64,000 nucleotides of DNA from Liolophura sinensis (GCF_032854445.1 NC_088295.1:72074028-72138027), one strand, 5' to 3'. Positions 40,527-55,142 are shown, counted from the stretch's first letter. Notes: generated from the letters alone by a model not told the origin. Numbers and translations are program-made.

Positions 40527-41504
40527 TCGAAGTAGACTTACCGCAGCGTGAGAATGATTTGCTCAATGTAGTTGAACAGACGTATATAAGGTGACTGGGT
40601 ATTACATATAAACAGCTTTCCTGAATGACAAAAGGTACAGGGGACGAGACTTCGGTCAACTTACATGCTCAGAATACACGGGCATAAATTACACCTGTCC
40701 TGTCGAATTGCAGTCAGGTGTCTGGTGTGCATTTCACCTTACCTGTACAATAACAAACATGCGAGCCACATTATTTACAGCCCAATGAAAGACGGTGTCC
40801 TGGATATGCTTAGTCGTACCCTGGGATATAAAGTGTAAGCCGTACAGTTGACTGACTACAACCTACCTTTTCATCTTCAGCTGAATGTGCTCGTATATGG
40901 CCAGAGACCGTAACACATGACCCTCCAGGGTTCTCAGCAGTGGTCAGTAGCGGTCAGGGGAGGTGGACTTCACTAGGTTTATTATAGGTCTGCAGTATTT
41001 CTGTTAACAAGCGGATCTGACGGGCTTCTCGTTGATCCTTGTAGCTAAAGCAGCACTGCGGTTTCGGTTTGTGGTTCATTTAGCAGACATTAACGTTGGT
41101 ATTAACTCGTATTTCTCAGGCAGCACGAGGACAAGGTGCACTACGAACACCACATGTCACGTAGTCGGACTACGTTTACGCCATATACAGGTTGGGAGAT
41201 GAAGCCCGTAATCGGACTCGTACATTGTTAAGTAGCCTATGTAATCAGAGGAATGTGTGAATATTCGAGGAATATCCGCTTGCACCCAAACTAAAATCCT
41301 GTGCAGTGTAGCGTTACTTTATTTCGTCTCTTATCTTTCTGCAGTAAACATGCTGGCGGCAAGTTTATGACAACTCGTCTTAACATTTATCCAGCTCAAA
41401 TGAAACATTAACCAGAGGGAAATTCAGTTTTTTGTTGGATCCACGGTGATAAATACACGTCATTTGCAATTTTTCAATTTTTTTTTTTATCTTTTCCTTG
41501 GTTT

Positions 41505-41690
41505 CCGCGTGGGTGAAATAAGTTCTCACCTGGGTGAAGAGGTTGTCACCTCGGGGACTATCACCTGGGTAAAAACAGTTCTCACCTGGACAAAAACAGT
41601 TCTCACCTGGCAGGTGAAAACCGTTTTCAAATGGGTGAGGAAGTTTTCACCTGAGTGAGGAGGTTTTTACCTGGATGAAGAGCTTTGCGT
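41505..41690 (+). repeat. Degenerate 'cacctgggtgaaaac' repeat, copy B
   Basis: Partner of 4,378-4,540. Unit order and most variants agree, but individual bases differ and one unit is added. Confidence 0.7.
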
Positions 41691-42627
41691 CTTGGCGAAA
41701 ACGCTTTCAATCAGTTGAATACTCAGGTGATACCAGATCCACTGTTGTGGTTCACTGTTTTGCTGAGGAAATTTTAAAAGCGTTGATCAAGTGAGTCTTG
41801 TGACAACAGGTATATTATCAGGCTCTTGTGTCCCGGTCGTAAGTATGTATAATTGTGGTTAAAATGCCGTTTTCCGTATTCTTAATGGGTTTGGAGACGC
41901 GAACAAGGATTATTGCCTCACTTGACTTTCCGCCTGGGTGAAAAGATTTTCTCCTAGGTGATAACTGTTTCACCCAGGTGGAAACCAAGAAAAAAGTTAC
42001 AAAACATAAAGAAATGAAAATGTCTTGTATGGGCCACCGTATGTTCTGGTAGTTGTACAAAGATAATTTATTGATCTGAAAGTTTAATTTCAGTTCTCAA
42101 ATGCTCTATTTTTAATTATTTATTCCATTTTTGTTTACTGCCGTGATCAAGAATTGTTCACCTATACAATGGCTGTCAGTGAGATGAGGAAATCGAAATG
42201 GCCCAGGTAAATGCGAACCACCGATCTTCCGTACAATTACAAGTTGCCAACAAAGTTTTCCACGCCTGACATATACAGACTTGTACGCTTTACTGTTGGA
42301 AAATGTTTCCAACGAGCTTATGACTGCACAGCCATCTACGTGAGCGCCGTCTAAGGCCTAAATATTCTCATTATCACGAATAACGATCATATAGCATGCA
42401 CAATCCCCCTCTCTAAGACAGGAACTGAAACCAGACTGGCTTTGCAGCGGTTTCAGATGTAGGCCTATAAGTCTACCACTAAACTGAATTAATTTCTCGT
42501 AGATTTCGCACACAGGTCCTCGGTTAAATCATCTCTACATATAGATACTGAATGATAATAAGAACATGTAGCTGATGCCGAGAAAGGTGATTGATTTTCT
42601 CTTCTTTGTTTCATTGGTCTACGTAAT

Positions 42628-42692
42628 ATTTATTTATTTGACTGGTCTGTTACGCCTTATTAAAATATTTCACCTATACGAAGACCGAATAA
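42628..42692 (-). mobile_element. SINE tail fragment
   Basis: 'tatttatttgactggtctgt', 'tacgccttattaaaatattt' and 'cacctatacgaagaccg'. Confidence 0.65.
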
Positions 42693-43650
42693 TAGGTTCT
42701 TGGAGCATATTTTACGTTCCGTCTAGAGGTTGTCGTGGTAATCAAATTGTATTTACTTTCCATTTGGCAAAACAACGCAAACATATACACACAATAAATC
42801 AAAAACAGCATTCAGAATGAAAAGATTTTTTTTAACATAAGGTAAGCATACTTCTGAAGGCTATGTATGTTTCGTATACATGATCTAATCAGTGGTTAAA
42901 TAACTGGCTCCGAAAGTCTGATCTATTTTGCTGGAATGAAGGCTAAAGTTGCTTTCACAGATGTCGAATGATGTTATCGACTATCTCCAACGCCCACTTC
43001 ACACGGGCTCTTTCGTTGGATTAACTCTAGAAGAGTTAAATACGCCATGTAAAGTTCCGTTTACAGATAATATGCACATCACGCACGGCACATATACAGA
43101 GGTGTGAATGCACTCTTATTTTTAGGATTAATTGCGCATCGACTGCCTGGGCCATTATTTAAAGCTTCTATTAATAAAATAATTCTCAAGAATGACGACT
43201 CTAACGTGCAGAACTCTCTATCATGACAGGAGTTTTCTCCCTTTTTCTAACTGAAATGAAACTGCCTATTTTATTAAGAAAACAGACAGGTGAATATTTT
43301 GTTTCGTAATAACATTTGCATACCAAAGAGAAGAGAAAAGTGAAAAATTTTCTTTCCTTGCGTTTTAAATTTTACACGCGACTATACCATAATACTATCT
43401 TTATATCTATTTCCGAAAAACATCTATCAAATAAATAAATAAATAAATAAATAATGTCTCTTTCATTCATTCACATCTCAATATTTTTTCGAACGATAAT
43501 CAAGGCATATGTTTGTGGAGAACTGGGATGACTTCCTGGCAAATATTCAGATTCAAATATGTATCTGACTGTATGATATACTTCCTCACGTAAAAAGAGG
43601 TTTAGCTGCAAACGTACACAAGGCTGTAGACATTTCTTGGCATCGTTTAT

Positions 43651-46600
43651 TAAGAACATATCTTACGATCGCAAACAATAAAAACCACATTGGACCGATT
43701 CCACAAAGCCATATCTGACATGTCAACATTTAAAATCTCGTCACATCCCTTAGTCTTAGTGCTACAAGTTGAAATTTGATCACATTTGTCTTAAGATAAC
43801 ACCGATGTGATTAAAATTTTTATTTCTGGGCCCAACCACAGCCCCATAAACTGTATTTGAAATGTTGAAATCAGAAATGGCGATTCTGTGGATATCAACA
43901 AAACTCAAGACTTTTACAACATAACTTTTGACATATTTGGGCAAACTCAACATATGCATTAATCACATAATTGATGCCTAGGGCGTTTTCAGGTCAAAAC
44001 GTTAACTTAGATCCTTTGAAAAGCGGATTTTCTTGTCTTATGCTCGAAGCTTTGTGACTCACCAAGATTGTGTCATGGTGGAAAATTGCTTCTTATAACA
44101 AAATCGCTTTAGGTGGAACCGTCGGAATTATTGCCACTGTTGCAACTTGATACGCCATCTTCACTTGACTCACATTCCAATTGGGTGTACCACGATTCCA
44201 ATTGGGTGTACCAAGAGGAGTTGTTCAATTGCAAAAGTTTATAACGATGAGCCGTTATAGTTTCCAGTGAAAAAAGGTGTAGTGTGCGACCCTGTGCATC
44301 TAACGTCGGCAATTCACGAAACAGTTTCAGGTGAACTAATAAGTGGAGTGGCTACCAGTAAGTTCTTTGATTAATTGCTGGGTTTTAACACCATGCTCGA
44401 GAAGTTTCCTCATACAAGGAGGCGGCTAGGTCTATGTGAGGGGGAATCCGGAGGGTAAGGAGTAAACCATTAACCTGTGCCAGGTACCTGTCTGTAAAGG
44501 CCAAAGAACATTTGTTGGCTCTGAATTATATGTTAAAGTGTTTATGTATTATAGCGTGCAATGAAAGTCCGCTGTTTCGCTTTTATGGTTTTACATCACC
44601 CAGGAAGGTGTTGCGGCGCGATGTGAACTTTGACACTGACAGACAACATGTGGTCGACTTGTTGACATTATGAAAGCGGTGTAATGGTCTACAAAACGGT
44701 ATTTCAAATGCACTGACATTCTGTATGTTTCGTAGAGATATGTTCTCTCCTCGCCTGTGATATTTGCACGAGACAGACAACTATGTTCAGGGAAAATAAT
44801 TGTTTTATTAACTCTGTTCTTTTCCGCCAAAGATCGCACTGCAACTACAGCGTATCGTAAATGTAATCAGTTTTATACACTAAGTACAGTTAACAGTAAC
44901 GACGGCCTGGCGCCTACATTCTATGGCATATATCAAAAGCGCGTACTAAGTGAAGGCATCTTATGCAGATTTATGTTTGTTTTCTTTGCAGTCAATCGTA
45001 TGTTTCCGAGCTATATGTGATCACAACTATATGCGGATTCAAGTCTTGTTCGACTGCTGTACCGGTACCACGGTTCAAGCTTGTTCATTAAAATAGGTGA
45101 TATTCTTGGAACAACGAATTGGCGTTAAGCTGTTACATACACTGTCGCTAACAGTCAAAGCAACAATAGTTAGATTCGAGCACGCGACCTCATTGATCAA
45201 GGGTTTGCTAGTTACTGTGTACCAACGCTTTTATCATCAATTATGGAACATCAGTAGGAGAAGACATAAACATGAAGGTGATACTAGGAGGGCTTAAAGC
45301 AAGCACGCCAGTATTTCCATAGAGCCTCTAAAAGGAATCCTGCCCACGGGACAGCTATCGACAAGTTCGACCCAGTTATCAGTCTTTCTTCAGACATCGG
45401 AATACAACATTCGAACCGGTATAACCTGATTCATTCCAAAACCTGTCTTATTTTATCCATGGCAGTGAGATCAATCAACTGGCAGAATACCGGAAATTCC
45501 GCGGATTAGCTCCCCTCGCAGACTAGAAGGACCGCCCCTCTCCAGTATATAAATAAACAAATTATCATGTCTTTGGGTTCTTGCCTCGAGTTGACAGTAA
45601 CTGCTCTGATTAAAAGCTTTAGTGATGGACCGAGGCTCTGAATAACTGCCTTTGATCTTATTTATTACGTCTAGAACAAAGTTTTTTTCTTTTTAGCAAA
45701 GTTTAAAATGTCAGTTTTTTGCGTTACGCTCGCGCTAATTTGAATAATGCACATTATTTTTTCTAATACCCGTACATTATTTTTGCTCTGTTCTCAAAAT
45801 TGGTCTTAATATCTCTCGAAGAGACGGCTCTTTTCTCATAAAGTTCTTTCTTTGATCGACTATACCAGCACCAACGAGTAATTATGTAGAGTCGGTGAGT
45901 GAATGCTTGGAGTTTAACAGAAAACAGATATAAAGAGTATAAGACTCACGAGGATATGATTAAGATACGTTTACCTGTTGGCACGAAAGGCCTTTGTAAG
46001 GAATGAATTTTGTGACAATAAGAGGTCAAGGACGTTGATGAAACCATTTGTGCAGACTTGTGATCACTGAAGACCGTTTGTCTTTCATCAGTGACATGTG
46101 CGTCACTTGTGGGCAAGTTCACCAGTAACTTGCCGAAAGTTGTTCGTTTGTGCTAAAAACGGTTTCCGCCATCCATAACATTGACGATCATACCGTAAAT
46201 GCGCTGAGAACATTTTGAGTAATTCTGGACCGGTGACGTCCATTAAATTTCAATTAACATCACTACATTAAAAAAAAAACCTAATTCTGCTTTAAGATGC
46301 TATACCGGACAATTGACAAAAATGTGCATATTCGCTAATCAAATCTTTCAGTAGATATCGAACTCGTACTGGAACTATTTATAGTCTTGGGATGATTCTA
46401 AAGTTTGAAAAAGTTATAATGCGACCGGTTTAATAAATGTTAGGGATTTTAAATTATTACCGATTTTCAACGGCAGCACGCGCACAGACGAGGCTTATCG
46501 TTTGTGTTCTTTGGACAGAAATCTCCGGTATAGCCTCTTCAAGGCATGCCTGCTTCTATGAGATGTTTACGTTCCTACTTTTTAAACATGCAATTGCATG

Positions 46601-47423
46601 AACAGTTTGAAAAAACCCCAAACTGAGGTGAATTAAGTCTGGATTTCACCTGTAACCCAACCATCACACTATCATCACTGGTCTATTTTTAGTCTGTGTT
46701 TTTAATCTCTATTCAGTATAATAGTGCAAGTTAAAATAGTAAGACGTTAAACAAAAAGCACATGAATAATTCAAGTACTTGCACATATGTAAGGACACAC
46801 TATCGAGGACCTCAGATAGAAACATATAGCCAGCCTGGGAATTTGTGAAACCAACCCTCATCTTTTGTTAGACGTTGGTTAATGTAGGAGTGGTTCAAGT
46901 TTACGCTGAAATTAAAACTGAGATTAAAATTAGTTCTTGTATCTCTTGGCAATTATTTCATACTGCAAAATTTTCAGTGTGTATATTAACTTTGAAAAAG
47001 GCAGATAATGTTTCGAAGGCTTTATCTACTGATTAAAATGTTACTTGTGTCAATAATTCCGGGAATTCCTGTCTGAATCCGGTAGCTCATCCGTTAATGA
47101 TTTACACGTTGCCAGGTAGCCCAACATAACTGGTATCCTTCATCCTATCCAGCTCGTCCAGTGTTTAAATGTTTGTCTTCTAATGTTACAACTGGCCTGT
47201 TGGACCGGAAGTGAGTGACATATTAACATCCCCACTGTCCAGGCATTCCCCCACTTGACTGGCGTATTTATGAGATAACTCTCTCTCAGGTGAGAACTGT
47301 TGGGTTAACAGGTGGTAACAATAGTGACGTGTAACCAAAGTCACGCTAAAGAGGCGATCACTGGCTATAAGTAATAAACTCAGAGGTATGAGGAACACTA
47401 AATGTGTTATTAAATGTGTCACG
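43651..47423. other. Copy B block without genes
   Basis: Partner of 7,005-10,250. Positions 44,375-45,145 are mostly copy-B-specific and begin with an old SINE-like stretch (44,362-44,475: 'gattaattgctgggttttaa', 'atacaaggaggcggc'). No conserved frame is found. Confidence 0.5.
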
Positions 47424-48071
47424 ATTGATGTTTAGTCACCCCACAACAACCCCAAAACGGTTGATGTTTAGTCACCCCACAACACCCCCAAAACGGTTGA
47501 TGTTTAGTCACCCCACAACACCCCCAAAACGGTTGATGTTTAGTCACCCCACAACACCACCAGAACGGTTGATGTTTTAGTCACCCCACAACACCCCCAA
47601 AACGGTTGATGTTTAGTCACCCCACGACACCCCCAAAACGGTTGATGTTTAGTCACCCCACAACACCCCAAAACGGTTGATGTTTAATCACCCCACAACA
47701 CCCCCAAAACGGTTGATGTTTAGTCGCCCCACAACACCCCCAAAACGGTTGATGTTTAGTCACCCCACAACACCACCAGAACGGTTGATGTTTAGTCACC
47801 CCACAACACCCCCAAAACGGTTGATGTTGAGTCACCCCACATCGCCCCCAAAACGGTTGATTTTAGTCACCCCACAACACCCCCAAAACGGTTGATGTTT
47901 AGTCACCCCACAACACCCCCAAAACGGTTGATGTTTAATCACCCCACAACACCCCCAAAACGGTTGATGTTTAGTCACCCCACAACACCCCCAAAACGGT
48001 TGATGTTTAGTCACCCTACAACACCCCCAAAACGGTTGATGTTTAGTCACCCCACAACACCCCCAAAACGG
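47424..48071 (+). repeat. 36-bp minisatellite, about 18 units
   Basis: The unit is 'ggttgatgtttagtcacccc' plus 'acaacacccccaaaac'. One unit variant has 'caccaccagaac', which is the variant found as the single unit at 10,259-10,300 in copy A. Frames across it on both strands are period artefacts. Confidence 0.95.
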
Positions 48072-49850
48072 TTAATGATCTTTGAGAATCAGTTGTGTTT
48101 GACGTTACTGGCAATATGTTTTGACAGATTCTACGCTAAGCGAACCTTTTCGAAAGCATCTGACCACCGACTGAGATGTTGGCATGGACAAGGTAAAGAA
48201 ACGATGATCTTTTCACGATTTAGTTGTAAAGCAACACAATGGTCCGCGACAATATACTGCTTCTGTGCAGGAGTACTGTCAGTATTTTCGGACACTGTCA
48301 AATCATGTCACATGCCCTTCATGTCATCTCAAAAACCAATTATTTTTGGTTTGAGAGATGGTTATTTTGTTTGGGAGATGTATTTTTGATGACGTTTGTT
48401 TTCCCTATAATGTCAAATTACATATGCTTGTACCATGGTCGAACTGGCTGATCTCGTTTGGCGTACAATCGTGTACTTCCATACTGATGAAAGGCAGGTG
48501 GTTTTCAGCGAACGGCTTGATTGCGCATCAACGACTTATAAGTCACCAAAAGCTAGAAACCCGTACCTGACGTGCTTGATTCTTAGGTTTCTCACCAAGC
48601 CAAATTCGTCTCCCTTATTGGTTGATTTAGCCCAACTCAGCGACTTAATTCACATGGAACCTGCCTTCCATGATCAGGCCATTTACAGGTTTTGTTTGAT
48701 ATCTCCTACCATCAATATCGCCCCTGTGATTATCCGGATATCATCTTCTCTCACGCAAGAAATGCTCAGGTGGAATCCGTTTTTGTAAAAACTTTGCCCT
48801 CAACGTCAAATATTAGCCGCCGTTTGTCAAACTGTAAAATCCAGACATTAATTTTTTTAGATTTGCTCCTTTGCACTTAAACTATTTTAAAAATATATAA
48901 GGATAATTTTGTAAATGTTTACCTTGGAAAAGTATTACGGAAATAGTATATGTCAGGTATGTGGTGTGTCAGAAATATTCTTGAGTACAGCGTAAAACAT
49001 CAATCAAAAATAAAGAAATAAATCAAATGTAATAGTACATCCCGAAAATTGATCGGTATAGGTGGCAGAGTAATATGAAGATTAATTCCTACCCAGAAAG
49101 TGGTGAGGCAAATCATAAATTCTGTCTATATAGAGCTTTTGAGTGGAGGGAGAGAAGACTTTCCTAAATGAGGGTAACGAGTGGTCCAGATCTCGGTGGT
49201 CATTAATAAACGATAATGGTAATGCTGTCAAATGGCCCCTCAACCGTAACAATACAGTCTATGATTCTATCCCGGGTCTCCATCAGTCTTTAGTAGCGTG
49301 AGAGTTCGTCGCTGTTTGGGCTATCTATCAGAGACAGCGACCAGATGATTTCTGGATGGAAACAATGAAGTTAGGCTGATGCTTTCTATTTCAATCTTGT
49401 CTACATCGTCACCTAGTAAGTCAGACGTTTTCTGAACAAATTTTGACGACATCGTCACCAAGCCAGATGAAGGAGTAATACATATAGAAGCCGGGTGAGA
49501 ATATCTCATCTCGTCCATTCTGGGAATACGTGTGATCTTGATCAAATTTGTCGTCGGCGATGTTTCGCACCTTTCTGAAAAGTATAAGTATAAACAAAGC
49601 ATAGACGAAGTCATGAGTGAAGCAGTGAAACATCTCTTTCTGCTATGACAGTGCCTGTATACTACCTAAATGTTTTACGAGCACACAAAAAAATTGTTTT
49701 GATTGTCCATTACTGCATATATTAGGGTGTCCGGCGAATTTAAATACTATGTTTAGGACTACCAGTAGCACTTGTTTAGTACTTGAACAACGCATTTAAA
49801 ACAATCGTTTGAACTAAATTCTTTCTTTTCAGCTCCCAGTTTTACTGTAC
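48072..49850. other. Copy B block without genes
   Basis: Partner of 10,300-11,700. Positions 48,430-48,650 have no partner in copy A. A SINE tail remnant lies at 48,968-49,022. The 117-codon frame at 48,435-48,788 is not preserved in copy A. Confidence 0.5.
48968..49022 (+). mobile_element. SINE tail remnant
   Basis: 'gaaatattcttgagtacagc' and 'gtaaaacatcaatcaaaaat'. Same locus as the longer copy at 11,030-11,203. Confidence 0.7.
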
Positions 49851-50502
49851 ATTAGACTTACACATTATATGAAGAAGAAGATTGAATAGAGACACTGGTC
49901 CAAGGCTGTAAAGTTTGTTAGCAGTCAGGCACGTCTGCCTTAAACTATTACGCGGAACTTTACGTATTGGGACTTGATGTAATTGAGGTAATGCTGAGAT
50001 TATTCGTGACGGGCGCTTCAGGGTGTAGGAAAGTACTCTGGACTGTGATGTAGATGACATGACGTCGATAAAAGTCGCCCAAGCCGAAAGGAACCGAAGC
50101 TCCGAATGGCAGTGTAGAAATTAGATCGGACTTGGCTGAGATGTAAGGTATAGTAAAAGCCTAAGCCTTCCGTCTGCTCTTTCCACGACCAGCAGATATT
50201 TCTGAATGTTCTCAAAGTGTGGCATACACAAGAGTGCTTTGAATTCCTTGGCTATCTTGGATATGGTCTCTGTAGGGCCATTGAGAGCGAGTTGTATTAG
50301 AGACGATATTTACATGGTTTTGAAAGAACAGCTCTGGGAAAATCCCTAATCTGCCCTTGATGTAATAACATTGGAGTGCACGCTGATTTTTCCAAGTCTC
50401 TGTTTTATGTTTCAGCAGTCGATATTCAAATGAGCCAAAGGGATTACCAGACGAGTAAATATTAATTCAAAGTCGACTAAACTGGACATTAACAACCAAT
50501 GA

Positions 50503-50737
50503 CCAACGTAATGACCCAGGAGCCTTTCACCAATGCGGTCGCTGTGAATTGAAGTCCAGCTCATGCTGGTTTTCTTTCCGGCCGTAGGTGGGAAGGTCTT
50601 GCAGCAACTTGCGGATGGTCGTGGGTTTCCCTCGGGCTCTGCCCTATTTCTTCTCACCATAATGCTTGTCGCCCTCGTTGAAGTGAAATGTTCTTGTGTA
50701 CGGCGTAAAACACCAATCAAACAAATAAATAAACTAT
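50503..50737 (+). mobile_element. SINE, head truncated
   Basis: 'cgtaatgacccaggagcctt', 'gcggatggtcgtgggtttcc' and the tail 'cggcgtaaaacaccaatcaa' with AAAT units. Confidence 0.88.
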
Positions 50738-51177
50738 CAATGAGGATAGTTTTTCTCAAAGCATTGGTCATGGTCATACGAGCCTCTTTAATACTCTTAC
50801 AGCTTTTCCTCCAAAAAATCGACCGATGTACAGGTGAACAGTAATGACCATACCTTGTTCTTTTCTTGTGACCATTTAAACATACACAAAGCAAAACACA
50901 ACCTCACGAAATTTGATTTTCTCGCTTTAATTGATTTTTATCCAACTTTTTCAGTTACTGAAAAACATAGAGCTAACATTAAACATTTACATGTGATGAT
51001 TCACAGAATCTTAGATATCAGTACAGTTGTGCTGAGATGTCCCTATTTGGTTTGGTAAGAATGAATTGACTCATTGTCACTTTATCCATAAAGTCTATGA
51101 ATGCTGTTAATGAAATGGCCTACACACAAAATCCAACTAATCAAGGAGAGATGACATTGACCAGGAGACTTCGACGG

Positions 51178-51422
51178 CCCTGTTTTGGGATGTTTGATGA
51201 ATGGATGCAAGGCTCACCTGTTTTGGGATGTTTGATGAATGGATGCAAGGCTCACCTGTTTTGGGATGTTGTTTGATGAATGGATGCAAGGCTCACCTGT
51301 TTTTGGGATGTTGTTTAATGAATGGATGCAAGGCTCACCTGTTTTGGGATGTTGTTTGATGAATGGATGCAAGGCTCACCTGTTTTGGGATGTTTGATGA
51401 ATGGATGCAAGGCTCACCTATT
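51178..51422 (+). repeat. 38 to 41-bp minisatellite, about 6 units
   Basis: The unit is 'tgttttgggatgtttgatga' plus 'atggatgcaaggctcacc'; some units have 'gttgtttgatg'. A single degenerate unit is at 55,700-55,742 in the sister duplication. Confidence 0.9.
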
Positions 51423-51599
51423 TAAGGTTGTGTACCCCCTGTGTAGATACGAACCGATAGTATATATGCAACGTGTCATATCGTTAAGAATAGTTAACAT
51501 TTGTTTTGAGTGACTTATAAATGTACTGTTGTGCAGCTATTGTCCACCGAAAAGTGGCAGTGCGTAATTCGTTCTCATTGTCACTTTGGGCTAACATAC

Positions 51600-52160
51600 G
51601 ATGTAGAAATCAGTGAGAATCAACATACAGGGCAGAAAGCTCCTATCCATAAGACGATTTCAGTTTGTCCCTAATATTCTGTCATTGGGTACACATTCTG
51701 TGCTGTCTTTGGAAACAGTAAAGCAGCAAAAGATGCTAATTGGCTTATGACGGAACTTGTTGACTTTACGTGATGAATTCAAATCACTCTCTTCTCCGAC
51801 CGGAATTGTGGGAGCTGAACACAAGGATCGTGTTTTTATCAATCTAATTATGCCATGGTTCAATAGCTGACATCGTCAAACTATGCTCGAACGTTGTCAA
51901 AGATATAGCATGGCGTTTGTTGGGGCATTACAAAATTGTATCCTTGAAAAATCAATAAAGTGACAGTCATATTTCAATAATTTAATTTGCAGTGGTAAAA
52001 ACGTCGATTGGAGCTCTCGTATGATAGTCAGCGGACAGACCATAACTCATCGATACTTTTGAATGTGAAGCTCAGTCAAAGAAAATATTTCCTTGGCCTC
52101 ACTGCATGGCAGAACGGCCTCAGAACTGGTGCTGGATTCATATGCAGAAAATAAATTGCG
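51600..52160 (+). repeat. Dispersed 0.5-kb repeat, copy 1 of 3
   Basis: Related to 56,040-56,600 and 56,660-57,260. Shared marks are 'cattgggtacacattctgtg', 'gttgactttacgtga', 'aaagtgacagtcatatttca' and 'gctggattcatatgcagaaa'. Confidence 0.65.
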
Positions 52161-55142
52161 ACGGTCAACAATATGGAAACACACAGTGAGGGCCCTTTGA
52201 GATAAGGGATATAACGCCTGTGTGTACCCATGGGACGGACTGTTGGGAAGAGTTCGATGCTTTATTGTAACACTAAATAATAGATTATTTTCAGAAGTTT
52301 TCCCAGACGTTAATGGAACGAGATGGGAGGGGTGTAGTTAACATAAAACATTCGAGCAAACGATAAAAGGGGCTTGGTGTATGTTTACAAGTGCTTGGAT
52401 AGCTACGTTTGTAGGAGCTGTTTTTTATGCGTTGTTTTGTTCATCGCTCATTATCTTTGCCTGATGTGTGCTAAATCGACATCAGATGATCTGTGTGATC
52501 TTTAAATCAGTAAAATGGGGGGTTGTTCTGTCTGTGGTGCTCCTCTAAAATTATTCCTTGCGTCTTTCTTGTATCATGATAAACTGATGGTTGCTTCTCT
52601 TTACATGGCTACGTCCTAATTTCTTACTTTATATACTTGTTTTTAGTTGCGAATGGGGGTTTGTGTCCAGCGTTCTTTTGGAAATTGATGTTCCGATTAT
52701 TGACTTGGAACGTTCGTTATGACGATATGCATACACATGCCAGCTATATGTATGACGCCTATATTCTGATTAAAGAATTTATGAGTAATGAATACTCTGG
52801 CGGGTCAAACAGAGAGATTTAAAACATGTCCTTTTTTTTGCTATGTCTGTGATTGAATATTACGTAACTGTTTTATGAGAGCACATTCGCGGGAAAGTGT
52901 GACGAAGGAAAGAACGAATACGAACCTAGATTTGAACCGCTTTGTTACAACCGGGATGGGGTTTTACGAGATCCCCTTTGAAACAGAATCAGTCCATTTA
53001 TGAGGTAGTGTGAGGCCTCAGTTCAGTTTGACGAATTTGAATGCGCTGGTTATGAGTGCCGTAGGATTTATTTTGCACTTAAACACATCTGCACCTAAGC
53101 TTTGAACTAAGTTCTTTATATAGAGTTCTCAGTTTTTCTGGTACATTATACCTACACATTGCAAGAAGGACAAGATTGAATAGAGACACGGCGTCAAAGG
53201 CTGTAAAGTTTGTTAGCAGTCATGGTACGTCTGACTTCAGCTGTTACGCGGAACTCATGGTATTGGGACTTGATGTAATTGAGGTAATGCTGAGATTATT
53301 CGTGACGGGCGCTTCAGGATGTAGGGAAGTACATTGGACTGTGATGTAGATGACATGACGTCGATAAAAAGCCGCCCAAGCCGAAAGGAACCGAAGCTCC
53401 GAATGGCAGTGTAGAAATTAGATCGGACTTGGCTGAGATGTAAGGTATAGTAAAAGCCTAAGCCTTCCGTCTGCTCTTTCCACGACGAGCAGACATTTCT
53501 GAATGTTGTCAAAGTGTGTGATAAACAAGAGTGCTTTGATTCCTCGGCCATCATGGATAAAGTCTCTATAGGGCCAATGAGAGCGGTTTGTATTAGAGAG
53601 GATATTTACATGGTTTTAAGAGAAGAGCACTACATTCACAGAAGAGTGTCATAAACACCAATCGTCTTGTGATTTATTACTGTAGTCTCATAGTGTTGAT
53701 GGTCTCATGGTATTTTTCTGCTGACATTACACGATGTACAGGCAGGGGGTGAATCACCGCCTCGGAGTGGCATATTTCTATATCACGAGAACGGGCTACA
53801 GCCCCATTACCGATGGGACCTTCGTTCCGAGCAGGATGTCGTTCTCTAGAAAGAATATCCCATCATACGATGGCTTTCAGTTTAATAGGGGGAGGAAGAT
53901 GTGTTGGGGGGAAGGGCTTGGGGGATCGAACCTGCCTCTCGCCTTCCAGTCAGGTTATTGGTGAGACACAATCAAGCTTGTGTGTCATGGACATCGGAAA
54001 TCAATACTTGTATTAAGCCGATCCCTCAAATCCAGCGTGTACAGAGACTTGCATATCACACAGGCCTGACCTCTGCCCGTGCTGTGTGGTCAACTTGTGT
54101 AAGTCCCACTGGCTAATGTCTGGCTATGGCTAAAACAAATTTGCTACATATACTCATTTCATTGGAAGGATAGATCAGTAAAATCGAGTGCATTATTTGC
54201 TACAATGTTTAGCTACAAGGTTTGACTTATCAATGGCGGGGGTACCGTACAGACACAATGAGCTAGTTTTCTGAAACTGGTTATTTCATGAGGTTGAAGG
54301 AGTTATTGATTAAAACATATAAATTTATGGATCTTCTAAAATGACAATAGTTTCCAATTTTATTTGTAAATTTTATAAACCTGTGTTTGTCCTTGTGAAG
54401 GTGAAATGAGAGCTGCATGCAGGATTTAACCTAAGGTGAAGAGGATGTTGTGCTGATTTACTGGAATTGACACTTTTATGTGCGTTTGTATAATGATGAA
54501 ATTGGTAGTGTGACTTTAAATGGTGCAAGAATTCATTTGATGAAAATTTAATGGCGTTTGACGCAAATGATGCATTTTGGAGTAGACTTTGATGTTGTGT
54601 AAGTCAGTTTGAGATCATAGTCCACGATACATAACTTGAGTTGTGTCAAGATTCTGCTTCTTTATAATCGCAGGGAAAATTTTGTTTCTGCAGAATCACA
54701 GCTATTTGATTCTGATGGTGTGAGGTTATTGCCGTGTAGCAGGTTTTAAAACCACTCGCCATCGACAACGAATGGTGCGGCTTTATTAGATTGATAGGTT
54801 TATGGCTACAAAATGGTTTATCTAGCCCTGTTGGTATGTTACGTGTCGTGGGAAAACCTCTAATCTGCCCCTGACCTAATAATATTAGATGCACGTTGAG
54901 AGAAAAACCGTAGTCAATTTTCAAAGTCTTTATTTTATGATTCAGCGGTCGATATTCAAATGAGGCAGAAGGATTTCCAGACGACAAGTTACTTCAAAAT
55001 CAAATAAATTGGATGTTAACATCTAATGAGTATAGTTTCTCTGAAAGCCTTGGTCATGGACATATAGGCGTTTTTTTTTAACTTTTATAGATTTTCCTCC
55101 AAAAAGTCGACATGTTAAGGGGCAAGTAACGTTCCCTTCTGC

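Larger units (their letters stand above)
38553..43650. other. Copy B block without genes
   Basis: Partner of 2,509-6,500. It carries a V-SINE-like insertion, other SINE pieces and a TA microsatellite, and repeats the 'cacctgggtgaaaac' array. The frame at 39,352-39,642 lies in copy-B-only sequence and shows no domain. Confidence 0.55.
49851..53100 (+). repeat. Local duplication inside copy B, first unit
   Basis: Positions 49,850-50,400, 50,920-51,060, 51,600-52,160 and 52,240-52,480 have partners at 53,130-53,640, 55,470-55,580, 56,040-57,260 and 57,370-57,610 in the same order. No gene is seen. Confidence 0.6.

Noticed and set aside
47653-48389. Frames with 'HPTTPPKRLMF' or 'KHQPFWGCCGV' repeats
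   Set aside because: A 36-bp repeat is open in several frames by arithmetic. The single-unit copy in copy A has no such frame.
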